Origin: Pectobacterium punjabense
GTDB lineage: Bacteria > Pseudomonadota > Gammaproteobacteria > Enterobacterales > Enterobacteriaceae
Direction of reading: 5' to 3'
DNA length: 64,000 nucleotides
NCBI RefSeq assembly: GCF_012427845.1
Contig: NZ_CP038498.1
Coordinates: 3,224,001-3,288,000, forward strand
The notes below the pieces were generated by a model that was given only the letters and a program-made list of their open reading frames with translations, ran no database searches and was not told where the DNA came from. Positions 48,359 to 58,349 of this stretch are shown here, in pieces; positions within the stretch are counted from its first letter, which is position 1, and each line of letters begins with the position of its first letter. The position numbers were made by a program, and so were the translations under genes.

Positions 48359-49491
48359 TTAAAACTCTCAGCAATAAATTGATCCATCGCGACCCATGCC
48401 GGCTCGGTTGGGTGCAGGCGATCCCAATTCCAGCCATTCTGATAAGGCTGCGCATACATATCAAAATAGCGAACCTGATTTTCTTCCAACATCGATCTGA
48501 TCTGACTATCGACTGGCTGGAATTTTTCGGAATTTTTAATTGCCCACGGATTGATCGGATCAACAATGACGACAAACTGCACATTGCGCGCTTTTAGCAG
48601 TTTGATCGTCGCTGATAACGCCTCCATTTGCGCAGGAACAATCGGCGCGTCATCCCACTCTTCCCGCGTTTGATCGTCTGCAAAAACAGACTTATCCATC
48701 CACAGCGTATCTGCACTTTGCTGACGAGACTTATTCAGCTCATGAGCCTGAGCCAGTTCGCGATCCCAGTCAGGAGCCACATGGGAGGCTGGTGGATTCG
48801 GCCACGGTTGCGCGGGCTGAGGGACAATACGTAGCATCGCTAACCAGTCGCTTTTTATCAGCTCGCAGAAATTAGCAAATTGATAACTCACTTCCTGCCA
48901 GATAATTTGCGGGTCCCAGCCATAGATTTTCATTTGGCCGAAAGTCAGATGACTTATCTCTTCTTTATCGATATGTTGTAAGTAATTGACCAGAAAGGAA
49001 CGCGTCTGGTCGTCCTTCATCAACGGATTGAAAATAGATGCCGGAAAATTGTTGGCAAAAATTGCCGGTGGAATACCGTCCGAATAAAAGCTATCGGGTG
49101 CCAGCAGCAAAACAACTTTACTGTTCGCGTTAAGATCATTTTTAAAACGCGAAAGCAGTAAAAAATGCGTGACGCTATCGATATAACTATCGCCATAGGC
49201 CACAACGGGGCGATGCAGTTGGTTATTAAAATAGTTATAGACTGCGTAATGTTCGTCTTCAGAAGTAGAGACTTCGGATGCACCAAGAAAGAAAATCCCA
49301 TTTCCCTGTAAAGCATGAGAAATAGTCGCTATTTTTTCCTTTTGTTCTTTCTGCGTTCCTTCCATGGTGTTAATCAGCGGTTGAAATGTTAACGCCGGAT
49401 CAACGCTAGTCGCTAGCGGGTGAGCGCTAAGAAACAGGATAGCGAGAGTAGCCATCAGGATATGTAGACAGAGAGTATTTTTTATTTTCAT
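48355..49491 (-). CDS. dltD: D-alanyl transfer protein, DltD-like
   Basis: Membrane-anchored SGNH-like protein of 378 aa from ATG 49491 (the frame opens at 49668; no strong ribosome site decides this). An N-terminal anchor (LHILMATLAILFLSA) leads to a periplasmic domain with the nucleophile motif FLGASEVS and the late WNWDRLHPTEPAW carrying Asp and His. DltD takes D-alanine to the final cell-surface acceptor, which in Gram-negatives may be lipopolysaccharide. First gene of the D-X-B-A-C operon. Confidence 0.85.
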   Translation of the reverse strand: MKIKNTLCLHILMATLAILFLSAHPLATSVDPALTFQPLINTMEGTQKEQKEKIATISHALQGNGIFFLGASEVSTSEDEHYAVYNYFNNQLHRPVVAYGDSYIDSVTHFLLLSRFKNDLNANSKVVLLLAPDSFYSDGIPPAIFANNFPASIFNPLMKDDQTRSFLVNYLQHIDKEEISHLTFGQMKIYGWDPQIIWQEVSYQFANFCELIKSDWLAMLRIVPQPAQPWPNPPASHVAPDWDRELAQAHELNKSRQQSADTLWMDKSVFADDQTREEWDDAPIVPAQMEALSATIKLLKARNVQFVVIVDPINPWAIKNSEKFQPVDSQIRSMLEENQVRYFDMYAQPYQNGWNWDRLHPTEPAWVAMDQFIAESFK

Positions 49492-49836
49492 TATATAAAG
49501 TAAGACTACATGATATTTATTGTTTGAAATTTGTGAATTTTTATCTTCACAGTACATCGATCCCTGTATTTTTGGATTATATACCAGGCTTATCTTCGAT
49601 GATGAGCGTTGCTGTGTAACGGTATGTACAGTGTTTATGTCCGTCACAATAATCAGGTTGGCGACCAAGTAAGGGAAGGATTCTCAGACATCTCTTCTTG
49701 CTTACGCAGCCCGAATATGGGGTAGTAAAGCTTCGCTGGCAGGAGTCTCACCGCACCCAGTTTGAACGTGATGTCAGGGATGATGGAGTGCAAACATCTT
49801 TGAGCGCTGACCGACAAAAAAGTTAAAGGAGTGTTT
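49492..49836. other. Divergent spacer dltD / small lipoprotein
   Basis: 345 bp that must contain the dlt promoter. I looked for PhoP and PmrA boxes: a TGTTTG-N5-TGTGAA pair at about 49521-49537 is a poor PhoP match, and no PmrA box is present. The rest is unremarkable. Confidence 0.4.
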
Positions 49837-50037
49837 ATGAAAAATTATCAGCCCACTATCCATCAGCTATTGATTGCTTCAGTGACGCTGTTAGTTATCG
49901 CCTGTTCATCCAATGGGAAAAAATTCCCCACGGATGAAACGCCGGAATGTATGAAGTACCGTTCTATGATGACAGCACCTTTGCCACCAGCGGAAATGAT
50001 GAGATTAAAAAATCAGTGTGAGCAGTCAAGGCGTTAA
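49837..50037 (+). CDS. Small lipoprotein, 66 aa
   Basis: A short lipoprotein. The signal (MKNYQPTIHQLLIASVTLLVIAC) ends in a lipobox, and Ser at +2 predicts outer-membrane sorting. The mature ~43 residues hold two Cys (PECMKYR and KNQCEQ) and the ECMKYRSMMTAPLPPAEM segment, which recalls small ChiQ/YbfN-type lipoproteins, though I am not certain. ATG 49837 is six bases after AAAGGA; the GTG at 49831 abuts it and is unlikely. A terminator follows at 50043. Confidence 0.8.
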   Translation: MKNYQPTIHQLLIASVTLLVIACSSNGKKFPTDETPECMKYRSMMTAPLPPAEMMRLKNQCEQSRR

Positions 50038-50042
50038 AATAA

Positions 50043-50085
50043 TAGGGTGTTTTTATCGTGTCGATAATTAATAAAAAACGCCCTA
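50043..50085 (+). terminator. Terminator after the small lipoprotein
   Basis: Long AT-rich arms TAGGGTGTTTTTAT and ATAAAAAACGCCCTA (one bulge) form a stem just after the stop. The inner U/A pairs make it weaker than GC-rich terminators. It may act in both directions. Confidence 0.55.
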
Positions 50086-50303
50086 ATCAATAAAGCAAAG
50101 AAATAGCGTTCATCATTGAAAATGATCGCTACTCGTTTCAATTCCCCGCGTGTTCTCAATCACAGTAGAATGTATAAGACGTCTCATTATTATCAGTGCA
50201 CATTTTATTTCCTACTCGGTTATAGCGCACACTGCGATTCATGAATGAGATCGATAACGGCATACTGCCAACGCGGCTTAATCAAGAGGTTAGCTTTGCG
50301 TTA

Positions 50304-51218
<915 letters not shown>

Positions 51219-51278
51219 TTATCAATCGGTATCCATTATACAAGTTCATGAATGATATTGTTCCGCCCCAAAAACAGC

Positions 51279-51310
51279 AAAGCCACTCAGCGTGAAACTG
51301 AGTGGCTTTT
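51279..51310 (-). terminator. Terminator after the PTS IIA gene
   Basis: Perfect 12-bp arms AAAGCCACTCAG and CTGAGTGGCTTT flank a 7-base loop. It is 20 bp past the IIA stop and would separate it from the LysR gene. The T-rich tail on the minus strand is modest. Confidence 0.8.
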
Positions 51311-51330
51311 CCGTTAGCTTCGTGATGTGA

Positions 51331-51654
51331 CTAGCGCATGTGCATATTAACGCCTGAGACCTCTTTCCTCAGTTCAATAATCTCTTCAGCCAGTTCACGG
51401 CACAACATCGCATTCATCAGGTGATCCTGTGCATGCACCACGATGAGTTCAAGATTGGCTTTTTCCTTACTCTGGTGGCCAATAAATCCAGTCTGGATCA
51501 ACTGCGCTCGGTTCAGCGCTACCGCCGCCATTTTTAATAGTTCATCGACGTGTTCCCACTCGCCTCGGCGGGCGGATCTCAGTGCTTCCATTGCGCAGGA
51601 ACGTGTTTCGCCAGATTTAACAATAAGCTCAATCATCCGCGTTTCTACATCCAT
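51331..51654 (-). CDS. Orphan PTS IIA, lactose/cellobiose (Lac) type
   Basis: Helical phosphotransferase subunit of 107 aa in the ChbA/CelA/LacF family. The phosphorylated His is in LIVVHAQDHLMNAML, and GFIGHQSKEKANLELI precedes it, as in the family; a metal-site Asp is also in place. Normally such a IIA comes with IIB and IIC genes, but none is nearby: its neighbours are a LysR gene and iron uptake. It may serve a distant cellobiose/chitobiose PTS or act as a regulator. Confidence 0.92.
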   Translation of the reverse strand: MDVETRMIELIVKSGETRSCAMEALRSARRGEWEHVDELLKMAAVALNRAQLIQTGFIGHQSKEKANLELIVVHAQDHLMNAMLCRELAEEIIELRKEVSGVNMHMR

Positions 51655-51961
51655 TATCCCATCCCCCGAATATCAGTTGCTGTGTCACTTTTTTGTCGGT
51701 CAATTAGCCCCAAATTGCAGACAAGCGCACGTGACACCGAAGAGATACGGTGCATTTGTTGTATCGCTACTCACAGCCTGCATAGTAAATATAGACGATG
51801 AATCAAGATTTGTTTCTGTAAATCATGATGTTATATCTCATATTCGATGAAATAAATTTCACAGCAACGCCAACCTGTTTTTACGAGGTCGTTTTATCCT
51901 TTTTCACACCGCGACACGTGCTGAAATAAAGTGATGACCGAAATATCCCATCCATTGAAAC

Positions 51962-51978
51962 CTTAATTTAACCTTAAG
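51962..51978. promoter_or_regulatory. PmrA (BasR) box upstream of sfuA
   Basis: CTTAATTTAACCTTAAG fits the PmrA consensus YTTAAK-N5-YTTAAK at every position. It lies 10 bases before the Fur box and about 160 bp before sfuA. The same type of box precedes arnB in this window. The AT-rich surroundings raise the chance of a random match. Confidence 0.5.
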
Positions 51979-51988
51979 AAAGCGAAAT

Positions 51989-52007
51989 AATAATAACTAT
52001 CATTATT
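51989..52007. promoter_or_regulatory. Fur box upstream of sfuA
   Basis: AATAATAACTATCATTATT matches 14 of 19 consensus positions by hand count, and further ATTATTATC repeats follow, so several overlapping Fur hexamers are present. Iron-loaded Fur should repress sfuABC here. Confidence 0.75.
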
Positions 52008-52139
52008 ATTATCGATATGTAGAATCCATTTTCGACTGCCGCGACATCCCTGCCTGTGTCACTAAAATAATGCGATACGAGGGAGTCAATGTCGGCCAGC
52101 AATATTCAAACATAACGGGTATTGATAAGGGTAAATACT

Positions 52140-53156
52140 ATGAAGCTTGGTTTTGGATTACTGAGTTCTGCCGTTTTATTAGCTTCCGGCCTGACTCTCA
52201 GCGCATCGGCAAATGCAGCAGAAAACGATGAAGGGATTGTGATTTACAATGCCCAACATGAAAATCTCGTGAAATCGTGGGTTGACGGTTTTACCAAAGA
52301 AACCGGTATTAAGGTAACGCTGCGTAACGGTAGCGACACCGAATTGGGCAACCAGCTCGTGCAGGAAGGGAAATCTTCCCCTGCCGATGTGTTCCTGACC
52401 GAAAACTCACCGTCAATGGTGCTGGTCGATAACGCCGATCTTTTTGCTCCACTGGATAAAGCCACCCTCGCTCAGGTCGCACCTGACTATCGTCCGTCCC
52501 ACGGACGCTGGATCGGCATTGCCGCACGCTCCACCGTATTTGTCTACAATCCGACCAAATTTACCGACGCGCAGTTACCGAAATCCTTAGCCGATCTGGC
52601 GAAGCCAGAATGGAAAGGCCGCTGGGCAGCATCGCCATCGGGTGCAGATTTTCAGGCCATCGTCAGCGCCTATCTAGAACAGAAAGGCGAGAAAGCCACG
52701 CAAGAGTGGCTGAAAGGCATGAAAGAGAACTTCACCGCCTATAAAGGCAACAGTACGGTGATGAAAGCGGTGAACGCAGGTCAGATTGATAGCGGCGTGA
52801 TCTATCACTATTACCGTTTTGTCGATCAGGCTAAAACCGGCGAAAACAGTAACAATACTAAGTTGTACTACTTCAAGCATAAAGATCCGGGCGCGTTCGT
52901 CAGTATTTCCGGTGGCGGAGTACTGGCATCCAGCAAACACGCGAAAGAGGCTCAGGCCTTTATCAAATGGATCACGGGCAAATCCGGTCAGGAAATCTTG
53001 CGCACCAACGACGCCTTTGAATATGCGGTTGGCGTCAATGCGCTCTCAAACGACAAACTGGTTCCGCTGAAAGATCTGGACGCACCGAAAGTTGATGCCG
53101 CCAAGCTCAACAGCAAGAAAGTCGTGGATCTGATGACACAGGCCGGCCTGTTGTAG
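52140..53156 (+). CDS. sfuA: Ferric-iron binding periplasmic protein SfuA (FbpA type)
   Basis: Periplasmic Fe(III)-binding protein of 338 aa, the same length as Serratia SfuA. ATG 52140 follows AAGGG; the TTG-started frame at 52122 is rejected. A Sec signal (MKLGFGLLSSAVLLASGLTL...ANA) precedes AENDEGIVIYNAQHENLVKSWVDGFTKETGIKVTLRNG. The paired iron-ligand Tyr residues lie in VIYHYYRF. It delivers ferric iron to SfuBC without a siderophore. A stem-loop follows the gene. Confidence 0.95.
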   Translation: MKLGFGLLSSAVLLASGLTLSASANAAENDEGIVIYNAQHENLVKSWVDGFTKETGIKVTLRNGSDTELGNQLVQEGKSSPADVFLTENSPSMVLVDNADLFAPLDKATLAQVAPDYRPSHGRWIGIAARSTVFVYNPTKFTDAQLPKSLADLAKPEWKGRWAASPSGADFQAIVSAYLEQKGEKATQEWLKGMKENFTAYKGNSTVMKAVNAGQIDSGVIYHYYRFVDQAKTGENSNNTKLYYFKHKDPGAFVSISGGGVLASSKHAKEAQAFIKWITGKSGQEILRTNDAFEYAVGVNALSNDKLVPLKDLDAPKVDAAKLNSKKVVDLMTQAGLL

Positions 53157-53180
53157 CGAATAGATTGTAATGATAGCGCC

Positions 53181-53208
53181 TTCGTCAGGGCATTTTCGCC
53201 CTGACGAA
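53181..53208 (+). other. Stem-loop between sfuA and sfuB
   Basis: Perfect 11-bp arms TTCGTCAGGGC and GCCCTGACGAA with a 6-base loop occur 24 bp after the sfuA stop. No T-run follows, so partial readthrough or 3'-end protection of the sfuA message is likelier than termination. This would give more binding protein than permease. Confidence 0.65.
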
Positions 53209-53282
53209 TCATCACAAAAATGGTCGCTCAACGCGATTTTACCGTCTAAGAATATCGTCCTGACGAGGCAGCTACAGGCAGT

Positions 53283-54860
53283 ATGACAAACGTTAGCTAC
53301 AGCAAAACTAGTACGTTTCCCGAATCCTCCCCGCCATTACGCAAACCTGTCGCGTTGCTTACGATCGCCGCGTTGGTGCTATCCCTGTTGGGCTTTGTCC
53401 CGCTGGGCTTTGTGATTGGCGTCAGTATTGATACCGGTTGGGAAACGGCTCGTGCCCTGTTATTCCGCCCACGCGTAGGCGAACTTCTGACAAATACGGT
53501 GCTGCTGGTTGTCCTGACGCTGCCGATTTGTACAGTTCTGGGCGTACTGTTGGCCTGGCTGACGGAACGTACTACTCTGCCCGCCCGACGCCTGTGGTCG
53601 CTGTTGCTCACCGCACCGCTGGCGATCCCCGCGTTTGTACAAAGCTACGCTTGGATCAGCGCCGCCCCCGGTCTGCATGGCTTACCGGCTGGCGTATTTT
53701 TATCCGTCGTCGCCTACTTACCGTTTCTTTATTTACCCTGCGCCGCGACGCTGCGGCGTCTTAACCCCGCACTGGAAGATGTCGCCGCCACCCTGGGCGT
53801 GCCGCCCATTACCGTATTTTTTCGCGTGGTGTTACCGCAGTTAACGCTAGCTATCGGCGGTGGGCTACTGCTGATTGCCCTGCATCTGCTGGCAGAGTAC
53901 GGCCTGTTCGCGATGATCCGTTTCGATACCTTTACCACCGCAATTTTCGATCAGTTTCAGTCAACGTTTAATGGCCCGGCGGCCAATATGCTGGCTGGCG
54001 TACTGGCGCTACTGTGCCTGTTCCTGCTGTGCGCGGATGCCCGCGTACGCGGCGTCACACGCTATGCGCATGTTGGCTCCGGCGCGCCACAGGTCGTCAC
54101 ACCGATACGCTTGTCACCACTGTCTCTCACGTTGGCGCAGCTGTTACTGGCAACGCTGGTGCTGCTGACGCTCGGCGTACCTTTTATTACGCTATTCCGC
54201 TGGCTAGGTTTTGGCGGTTGGGACGTGTGGCAACGCCGCGAGCTGTTTGATGCCTTTAGGCAGACCATGACGCTGGCGCTGAGCGGTGCCACACTGACGA
54301 CGCTGGCAGCGATCCCAATGGCCTGGCTGACCATTCGCCACCCCAATCGCCTGTATCGGTTTTTGGAAGGGTGCAATTACATCACCAGTTCTTTGCCGGG
54401 CATCGTCGTCGCGCTGGCGCTGGTGACCACCACGATTCACATCATCAGGCCGCTCTATCAGACCGAGTTTACCGTGCTGTTAGCTTATCTGCTGATGTTC
54501 ATGCCACGGGCGCTGGTTAATCTACGCGCGGGTATCGCACAGGCACCCGTAGAGTTGGAACAGGTGGCTGCCAGCCTGGGTCGATCCCCTTTGCAGACGT
54601 TAATGACCGTGACCATCCGGCTGGCTGCGCCCGGCGTCGCGACGGGGACAACACTCGTGTTTCTGGCGATCGTCAATGAGCTAACCGCCACTCTGCTGCT
54701 GGCACCTAACGGCACGCGAACGCTGGCGACCGGATTTTGGGCGCTAACCAGTGAGATCGACTATCCCGCTGCGGCACCCTATGCGCTTATTCTGGTCCTG
54801 CTGTCGCTACCGTGGACCTGGTTTCTCTACACGCAATCACAAAAAATGGCGGGACTGTAA
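53283..54860 (+). CDS. sfuB: Ferric-iron ABC permease SfuB (FbpB type)
   Basis: Fused inner-membrane permease of 525 aa with about twelve membrane segments and two EAA-type loops that dock the ATPase: [22 protein letters not shown] and [21 protein letters not shown]. Serratia SfuB is 527 aa. The two halves explain why one gene suffices. It starts 126 bp after sfuA and is followed by sfuC after two bases. Confidence 0.95.
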   Translation: MTNVSYSKTSTFPESSPPLRKPVALLTIAALVLSLLGFVPLGFVIGVSIDTGWETARALLFRPRVGELLTNTVLLVVLTLPICTVLGVLLAWLTERTTLPARRLWSLLLTAPLAIPAFVQSYAWISAAPGLHGLPAGVFLSVVAYLPFLYLPCAATLRRLNPALEDVAATLGVPPITVFFRVVLPQLTLAIGGGLLLIALHLLAEYGLFAMIRFDTFTTAIFDQFQSTFNGPAANMLAGVLALLCLFLLCADARVRGVTRYAHVGSGAPQVVTPIRLSPLSLTLAQLLLATLVLLTLGVPFITLFRWLGFGGWDVWQRRELFDAFRQTMTLALSGATLTTLAAIPMAWLTIRHPNRLYRFLEGCNYITSSLPGIVVALALVTTTIHIIRPLYQTEFTVLLAYLLMFMPRALVNLRAGIAQAPVELEQVAASLGRSPLQTLMTVTIRLAAPGVATGTTLVFLAIVNELTATLLLAPNGTRTLATGFWALTSEIDYPAAAPYALILVLLSLPWTWFLYTQSQKMAGL

Positions 54861-54862
54861 TC

Positions 54863-55903
54863 ATGTTGGAACTTCATCGCGTCAGTAAAAGCTTCAACGG
54901 GCGCACCGTGCTGTCTGACATCCGTTTAACGTTAGAAAACAGCCGCCGCACGGCGATTGTCGGCCCGTCCGGTTCAGGGAAAACCACCCTGCTGCGCCTG
55001 ATCGCCGGGTTCGAAAAACCAGATACCGGCGTCATTACGCTAAACGGCCAAACGCTCTGCGATAACGGGCTTTCCGTCCCCGCCCATCAGCGCGGAATCG
55101 GCTATGTCCCGCAGGACGGCGCACTGTTTCCGCATCTCTGCATCGCAGACAACATCGCCTTTGGGCTCAAAGGCACGAGGGCAGAAAAACAAAAACGCGT
55201 GGATGAGCTGATGGCACTGGTTTCCCTTCCCGCACATTTACAGAAGCACTCGCCGCATGAAATTTCCGGCGGACAGCAGCAACGTGTCGCACTGGCTCGC
55301 GCGCTAGCGCAGCGCCCTGCGTTGATGCTGCTGGATGAACCGTTTTCTGCTCTGGACACTGGCCTGCGTGCCGCCACCCGTAAAGCGGTAATGGACGTCT
55401 TGCAGCAGGCTAACGTGGCGTCGATTCTGGTGACCCACGATCAGGGGGAAGCGCTGTCTTTTGCCGATCGGGTCGTCGTGATGCGCGACGGCCAACTGTC
55501 ACAATCAGGCTCGCCGTGGACGCTCTACCACCGACCCAACAGTGAGGATATCGCCACCTTCCTCGGTGAAACACTGATTCTCGAAGCTCAAATTGACGAC
55601 AATCAGGCTGATTGCCTGCTGGGACGCATCGCCGTGGAGCGCCCAACGGCAAATGGTCGGGCAAGAATTATGCTCAGGCCGGAGCAGATAATGATTCAGG
55701 ATACCGAGACAACGAGCACGGCACACATTCGCGCCACCATCCGCAACGTCGAGTTTTCCGGCTTCGTCTCTACGCTGACGCTATGCATCCACAACGCAGA
55801 AGCCGATGTCATTGAACTGAAAACCGTCAGTCACGCTGCTTTCACCGTCGGCCAACAGGTTAGCCTGAGCGTCACGGGTACTGCTCACGTCTTCAGTCAA
55901 TAA
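54863..55903 (+). CDS. sfuC: Ferric-iron ABC ATPase SfuC (FbpC type)
   Basis: ATPase of the iron importer, 346 aa from ATG 54863; the open frame starts earlier at 54812 but that part overlaps sfuB. Walker A GPSGSGKTT, Q-loop YVPQDGALFPH, signature ISGGQQQR, Walker B ALMLLDEP and switch LVTHDQGEA are all present. A C-terminal regulatory TOBE-like domain (residues ~240-346, ARIMLRPEQIMI) follows. It converges on arnF, 28 bp away. Confidence 0.95.
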   Translation: MLELHRVSKSFNGRTVLSDIRLTLENSRRTAIVGPSGSGKTTLLRLIAGFEKPDTGVITLNGQTLCDNGLSVPAHQRGIGYVPQDGALFPHLCIADNIAFGLKGTRAEKQKRVDELMALVSLPAHLQKHSPHEISGGQQQRVALARALAQRPALMLLDEPFSALDTGLRAATRKAVMDVLQQANVASILVTHDQGEALSFADRVVVMRDGQLSQSGSPWTLYHRPNSEDIATFLGETLILEAQIDDNQADCLLGRIAVERPTANGRARIMLRPEQIMIQDTETTSTAHIRATIRNVEFSGFVSTLTLCIHNAEADVIELKTVSHAAFTVGQQVSLSVTGTAHVFSQ

Positions 55904-55931
55904 TCCCGCACTACCTGCGCGCTCAGGCGGT

Positions 55932-56327
55932 TTATCGCTCCGCCTGCGCGTTACGCGTCACCAGCCAGACGCCCAGCATAATAATCAGAACGCCGAGATT
56001 TTTACGCAGGCTCATCGGCTCATTCAGCCACGGCAGAAAAACCGCAGCCAGGTAAACTACCGCATAGCTCAAACTAATCAACGGGTAAGCGCGGCTTAAC
56101 GGTAGATAACGCAGCACCATGAACCAGCACACCATCGACAGGCCATAGCAGATAACCCCGATAAGCACCGCGACAACAGGCCAGCCCACCATCAACGTGC
56201 TGAGCGATGGCCAGTGTGTCATGGAAATGCTCGGCAGAGCCAGCATTCCGCTTTTCATTAATATCTGTGCAGCGCTGGCTAGCACAATACTGGCAAGCGC
56301 CCAGACATAGCCTTTTTTCGTCATCAT
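55932..56327 (-). CDS. arnF: Undecaprenyl-phosphate-aminoarabinose flippase subunit ArnF
   Basis: Small multidrug-resistance-like membrane protein of 131 aa with four segments; with ArnE it flips the Ara4N lipid to the periplasmic side. ATG 56327 overlaps the arnE stop (ATGATGA). The typical [23 protein letters not shown] segment is present. Last gene of the arn operon. Confidence 0.94.
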   Translation of the reverse strand: MMTKKGYVWALASIVLASAAQILMKSGMLALPSISMTHWPSLSTLMVGWPVVAVLIGVICYGLSMVCWFMVLRYLPLSRAYPLISLSYAVVYLAAVFLPWLNEPMSLRKNLGVLIIMLGVWLVTRNAQAER

Positions 56328-56665
56328 CCCCCCTGCATCAAATAGATACCGGTGATAATCAGCACGATGCCCCACCAGTGATGCCTATCCACACGTTCGC
56401 CAAATCCATAGCGCGCCAGTAGCGTAACCAGAATAAAATTGATGCTCAGCAACGGGTACGCCACGCCGAGCGGGAGATGCTGCAACACCAAAAGCCACAG
56501 CAGCAACCCAACTCCGAGCAACAAAACCGCCAACATTAGCCACCCCAGCGTTATCCGTTTACGCCGTTCGGTGGGCAAACGCCGCCAGCATTCCGCCGCC
56601 TGTTTCTGGCACAGCTGCCCTAAGCTCGTCAGCAGACAGACGATGGCAACCAATAGATAACTCAT
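56324..56665 (-). CDS. arnE: Undecaprenyl-phosphate-aminoarabinose flippase subunit ArnE
   Basis: Four-segment membrane protein of 113 aa, partner of ArnF. The [29 protein letters not shown] stretch is the EmrE-like hallmark shared by the pair. Its ATG overlaps the arnT stop as ATGA. Confidence 0.94.
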   Translation of the reverse strand: MSYLLVAIVCLLTSLGQLCQKQAAECWRRLPTERRKRITLGWLMLAVLLLGVGLLLWLLVLQHLPLGVAYPLLSINFILVTLLARYGFGERVDRHHWWGIVLIITGIYLMQGG

Positions 56666-58332
56666 GGCGTTACCTGCTTATAAAACAGCAGCACGTAGCG
56701 GTGCGATTTTCTCAACTGACTGGGCATTGGCAGATTACGGTATTCCTCATCGGAATCTCTATCGACCTTCAGCACCAGCGCGACATCTCCGCGACGCCGC
56801 TTATCGGCAAGCCAGGCTGGAAAAGCGTCCTCATCGACAAAGCGGTCAGCGGCATCCGCATAGCCCAGTCCATAGCTCAGTTCGCCACGCGCTTTGAATA
56901 AAGTGATATCGCTGCGCTTCAGTTCCCACGCCAGTCCGGCGGCCAATCCGACCTCGTCGCTCAACACATAGCGGCTGTTTTCCAGCAACGGCTGGTGGCT
57001 ACGAATGAAGGTTTGGGGGTTCTTGGAATCCACTACGCTCGCTGGAATGCTTCCGCCAACGAGCAGCGCCAGAAAGAGCGGACAACCCGCCACCAGATAG
57101 CCCCAAGCCCTCTGTTTTCTCAAACTGACAACCGCAAAGGCGATCCAGCCAATAAAGCAGACCACACCCGATATGATGGTCAGCCCTTCTCCCGGTTGAT
57201 AGAAATGCGGTACGACGATGCCAAGTCCAAGTGCGGCAACCGCAAGCCCCAGCACACCGCCAAAAGCAATATTGAGCCAACTATTGATACGTAATAGACG
57301 TTCACGTACCGCTGGTGCCAGCCCGGAAACCCACGCCGCCATCAGCAGCGCCAGCGGCGCGAAGCACGGCAGAATGTAGGTCAACAGCTTGCCTTTGGCG
57401 ATGCTGAAAAACAGCAGCGGCATTACCATCCAGCACAGCAAGAAGAACCGTTCTGGATTCACTTTCCGTTCAATCCAACCGCTGCGTAACGCACCCGGCA
57501 ACAGCGCCAGCCAAGGGAATGTCCCGATAATCAGAACCGGCAGGTAATACCAGAACGGTGCCTTATGTTGCGCATCGTCTTCAGCAAAACGCTGGATATG
57601 TTCGATCCAAAAAAAGTAATGCCAGTAATCGGCCTCGCGTTCGTGCACCGCCAGCGCCCATGGTGCACTCAGCAATACCGCGACGACAATCGCAAGCGGC
57701 CCGAACAACAGCAGTTCCTTGATTCGCTTTTGCGCCAGCGCCACGGGCAGCACGCTGATCACCGGCAGCGCCAGCGCCAGAAAGCCTTTGGTCATGAATC
57801 CCATACCGCAGGCTAGCCCCATCAATCCCCAGGCCAACAGCCGTTCACGCGTCTGTTTTGCCCGCAAAATCAGCGCGTGGCTGAACAGCGCCGCCGTCAT
57901 CCACAGCGTCACCATCGGATCGAGCACGCTGTAAGTACCGATGCCATACACCAGCAGTGATGTAAGGTAGATCGTCGCCGCCAACAGCGCGGTGCGCCGG
58001 CTTTTCCACAGCATCATCGCCAGCCAAAACACCAGCAGTGCACTCAGCGCGGTAGAAAAAACCGAGGCAAAACGCACGGCAAAATTGGTATGGCCTAATA
58101 ACCATTGGCTCATGTTATTCAGCCAATAGCCCGCGACAGGTTTCTCAAAATAGCGGATACCCAACAAATGCGGCACAATCCAATCGCCGCGCTGAAGCAT
58201 CTCACGACTGATTTCGGCATAACGTGTTTCATCTGGCGACCACAGCCAACGGCCATTAAGCGGCAACAGATAGAGCAAAGCAAACAACACCATTATCACG
58301 GTACTTTTCAGCTTGAACATGCCTTTTTCCAT
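56662..58332 (-). CDS. arnT: Lipid A aminoarabinose transferase ArnT
   Basis: Polytopic inner-membrane glycosyltransferase of 556 aa (E. coli 550) that moves L-Ara4N from undecaprenyl phosphate to lipid A and so confers resistance to polymyxin and cationic peptides. It begins LLPLNGRWLWSPDETRYAEISREMLQRGDW, which includes the conserved periplasmic Asp-Glu. About 12 membrane segments precede a C-terminal periplasmic domain. ATG 58332 with GGGA is preferred over the frame start at 58377; the ATG at 58320 is a shorter option. Confidence 0.95.
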   Translation of the reverse strand: MEKGMFKLKSTVIMVLFALLYLLPLNGRWLWSPDETRYAEISREMLQRGDWIVPHLLGIRYFEKPVAGYWLNNMSQWLLGHTNFAVRFASVFSTALSALLVFWLAMMLWKSRRTALLAATIYLTSLLVYGIGTYSVLDPMVTLWMTAALFSHALILRAKQTRERLLAWGLMGLACGMGFMTKGFLALALPVISVLPVALAQKRIKELLLFGPLAIVVAVLLSAPWALAVHEREADYWHYFFWIEHIQRFAEDDAQHKAPFWYYLPVLIIGTFPWLALLPGALRSGWIERKVNPERFFLLCWMVMPLLFFSIAKGKLLTYILPCFAPLALLMAAWVSGLAPAVRERLLRINSWLNIAFGGVLGLAVAALGLGIVVPHFYQPGEGLTIISGVVCFIGWIAFAVVSLRKQRAWGYLVAGCPLFLALLVGGSIPASVVDSKNPQTFIRSHQPLLENSRYVLSDEVGLAAGLAWELKRSDITLFKARGELSYGLGYADAADRFVDEDAFPAWLADKRRRGDVALVLKVDRDSDEEYRNLPMPSQLRKSHRYVLLFYKQVTP

Positions 58333-58349
58333 ACGATTTCCCGCTGTAT

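Larger units (their letters stand above)
51655..52139. other. Divergent control region PTS IIA / sfuA
   Basis: 485 bp without a gene; it holds the PmrA-type box (51962-51978) and the Fur box (51989-52007), which are listed separately. The frames at 51443-51850 on the plus strand are chance. The sfuA leader from the Fur box to ATG is about 130 bp. Confidence 0.5.

Noticed and set aside
49521..49537. PhoP box before dltD
   Set aside because: The two half-sites match the TGTTTA direct repeat poorly (TGTTTG and TGTGAA).
32488..49836. Right attachment site as a repeat of the tRNA-Arg 3' end
   Set aside because: I scanned for the T-arm and acceptor sequence downstream and found no second copy; a computed search may still find a shorter one.
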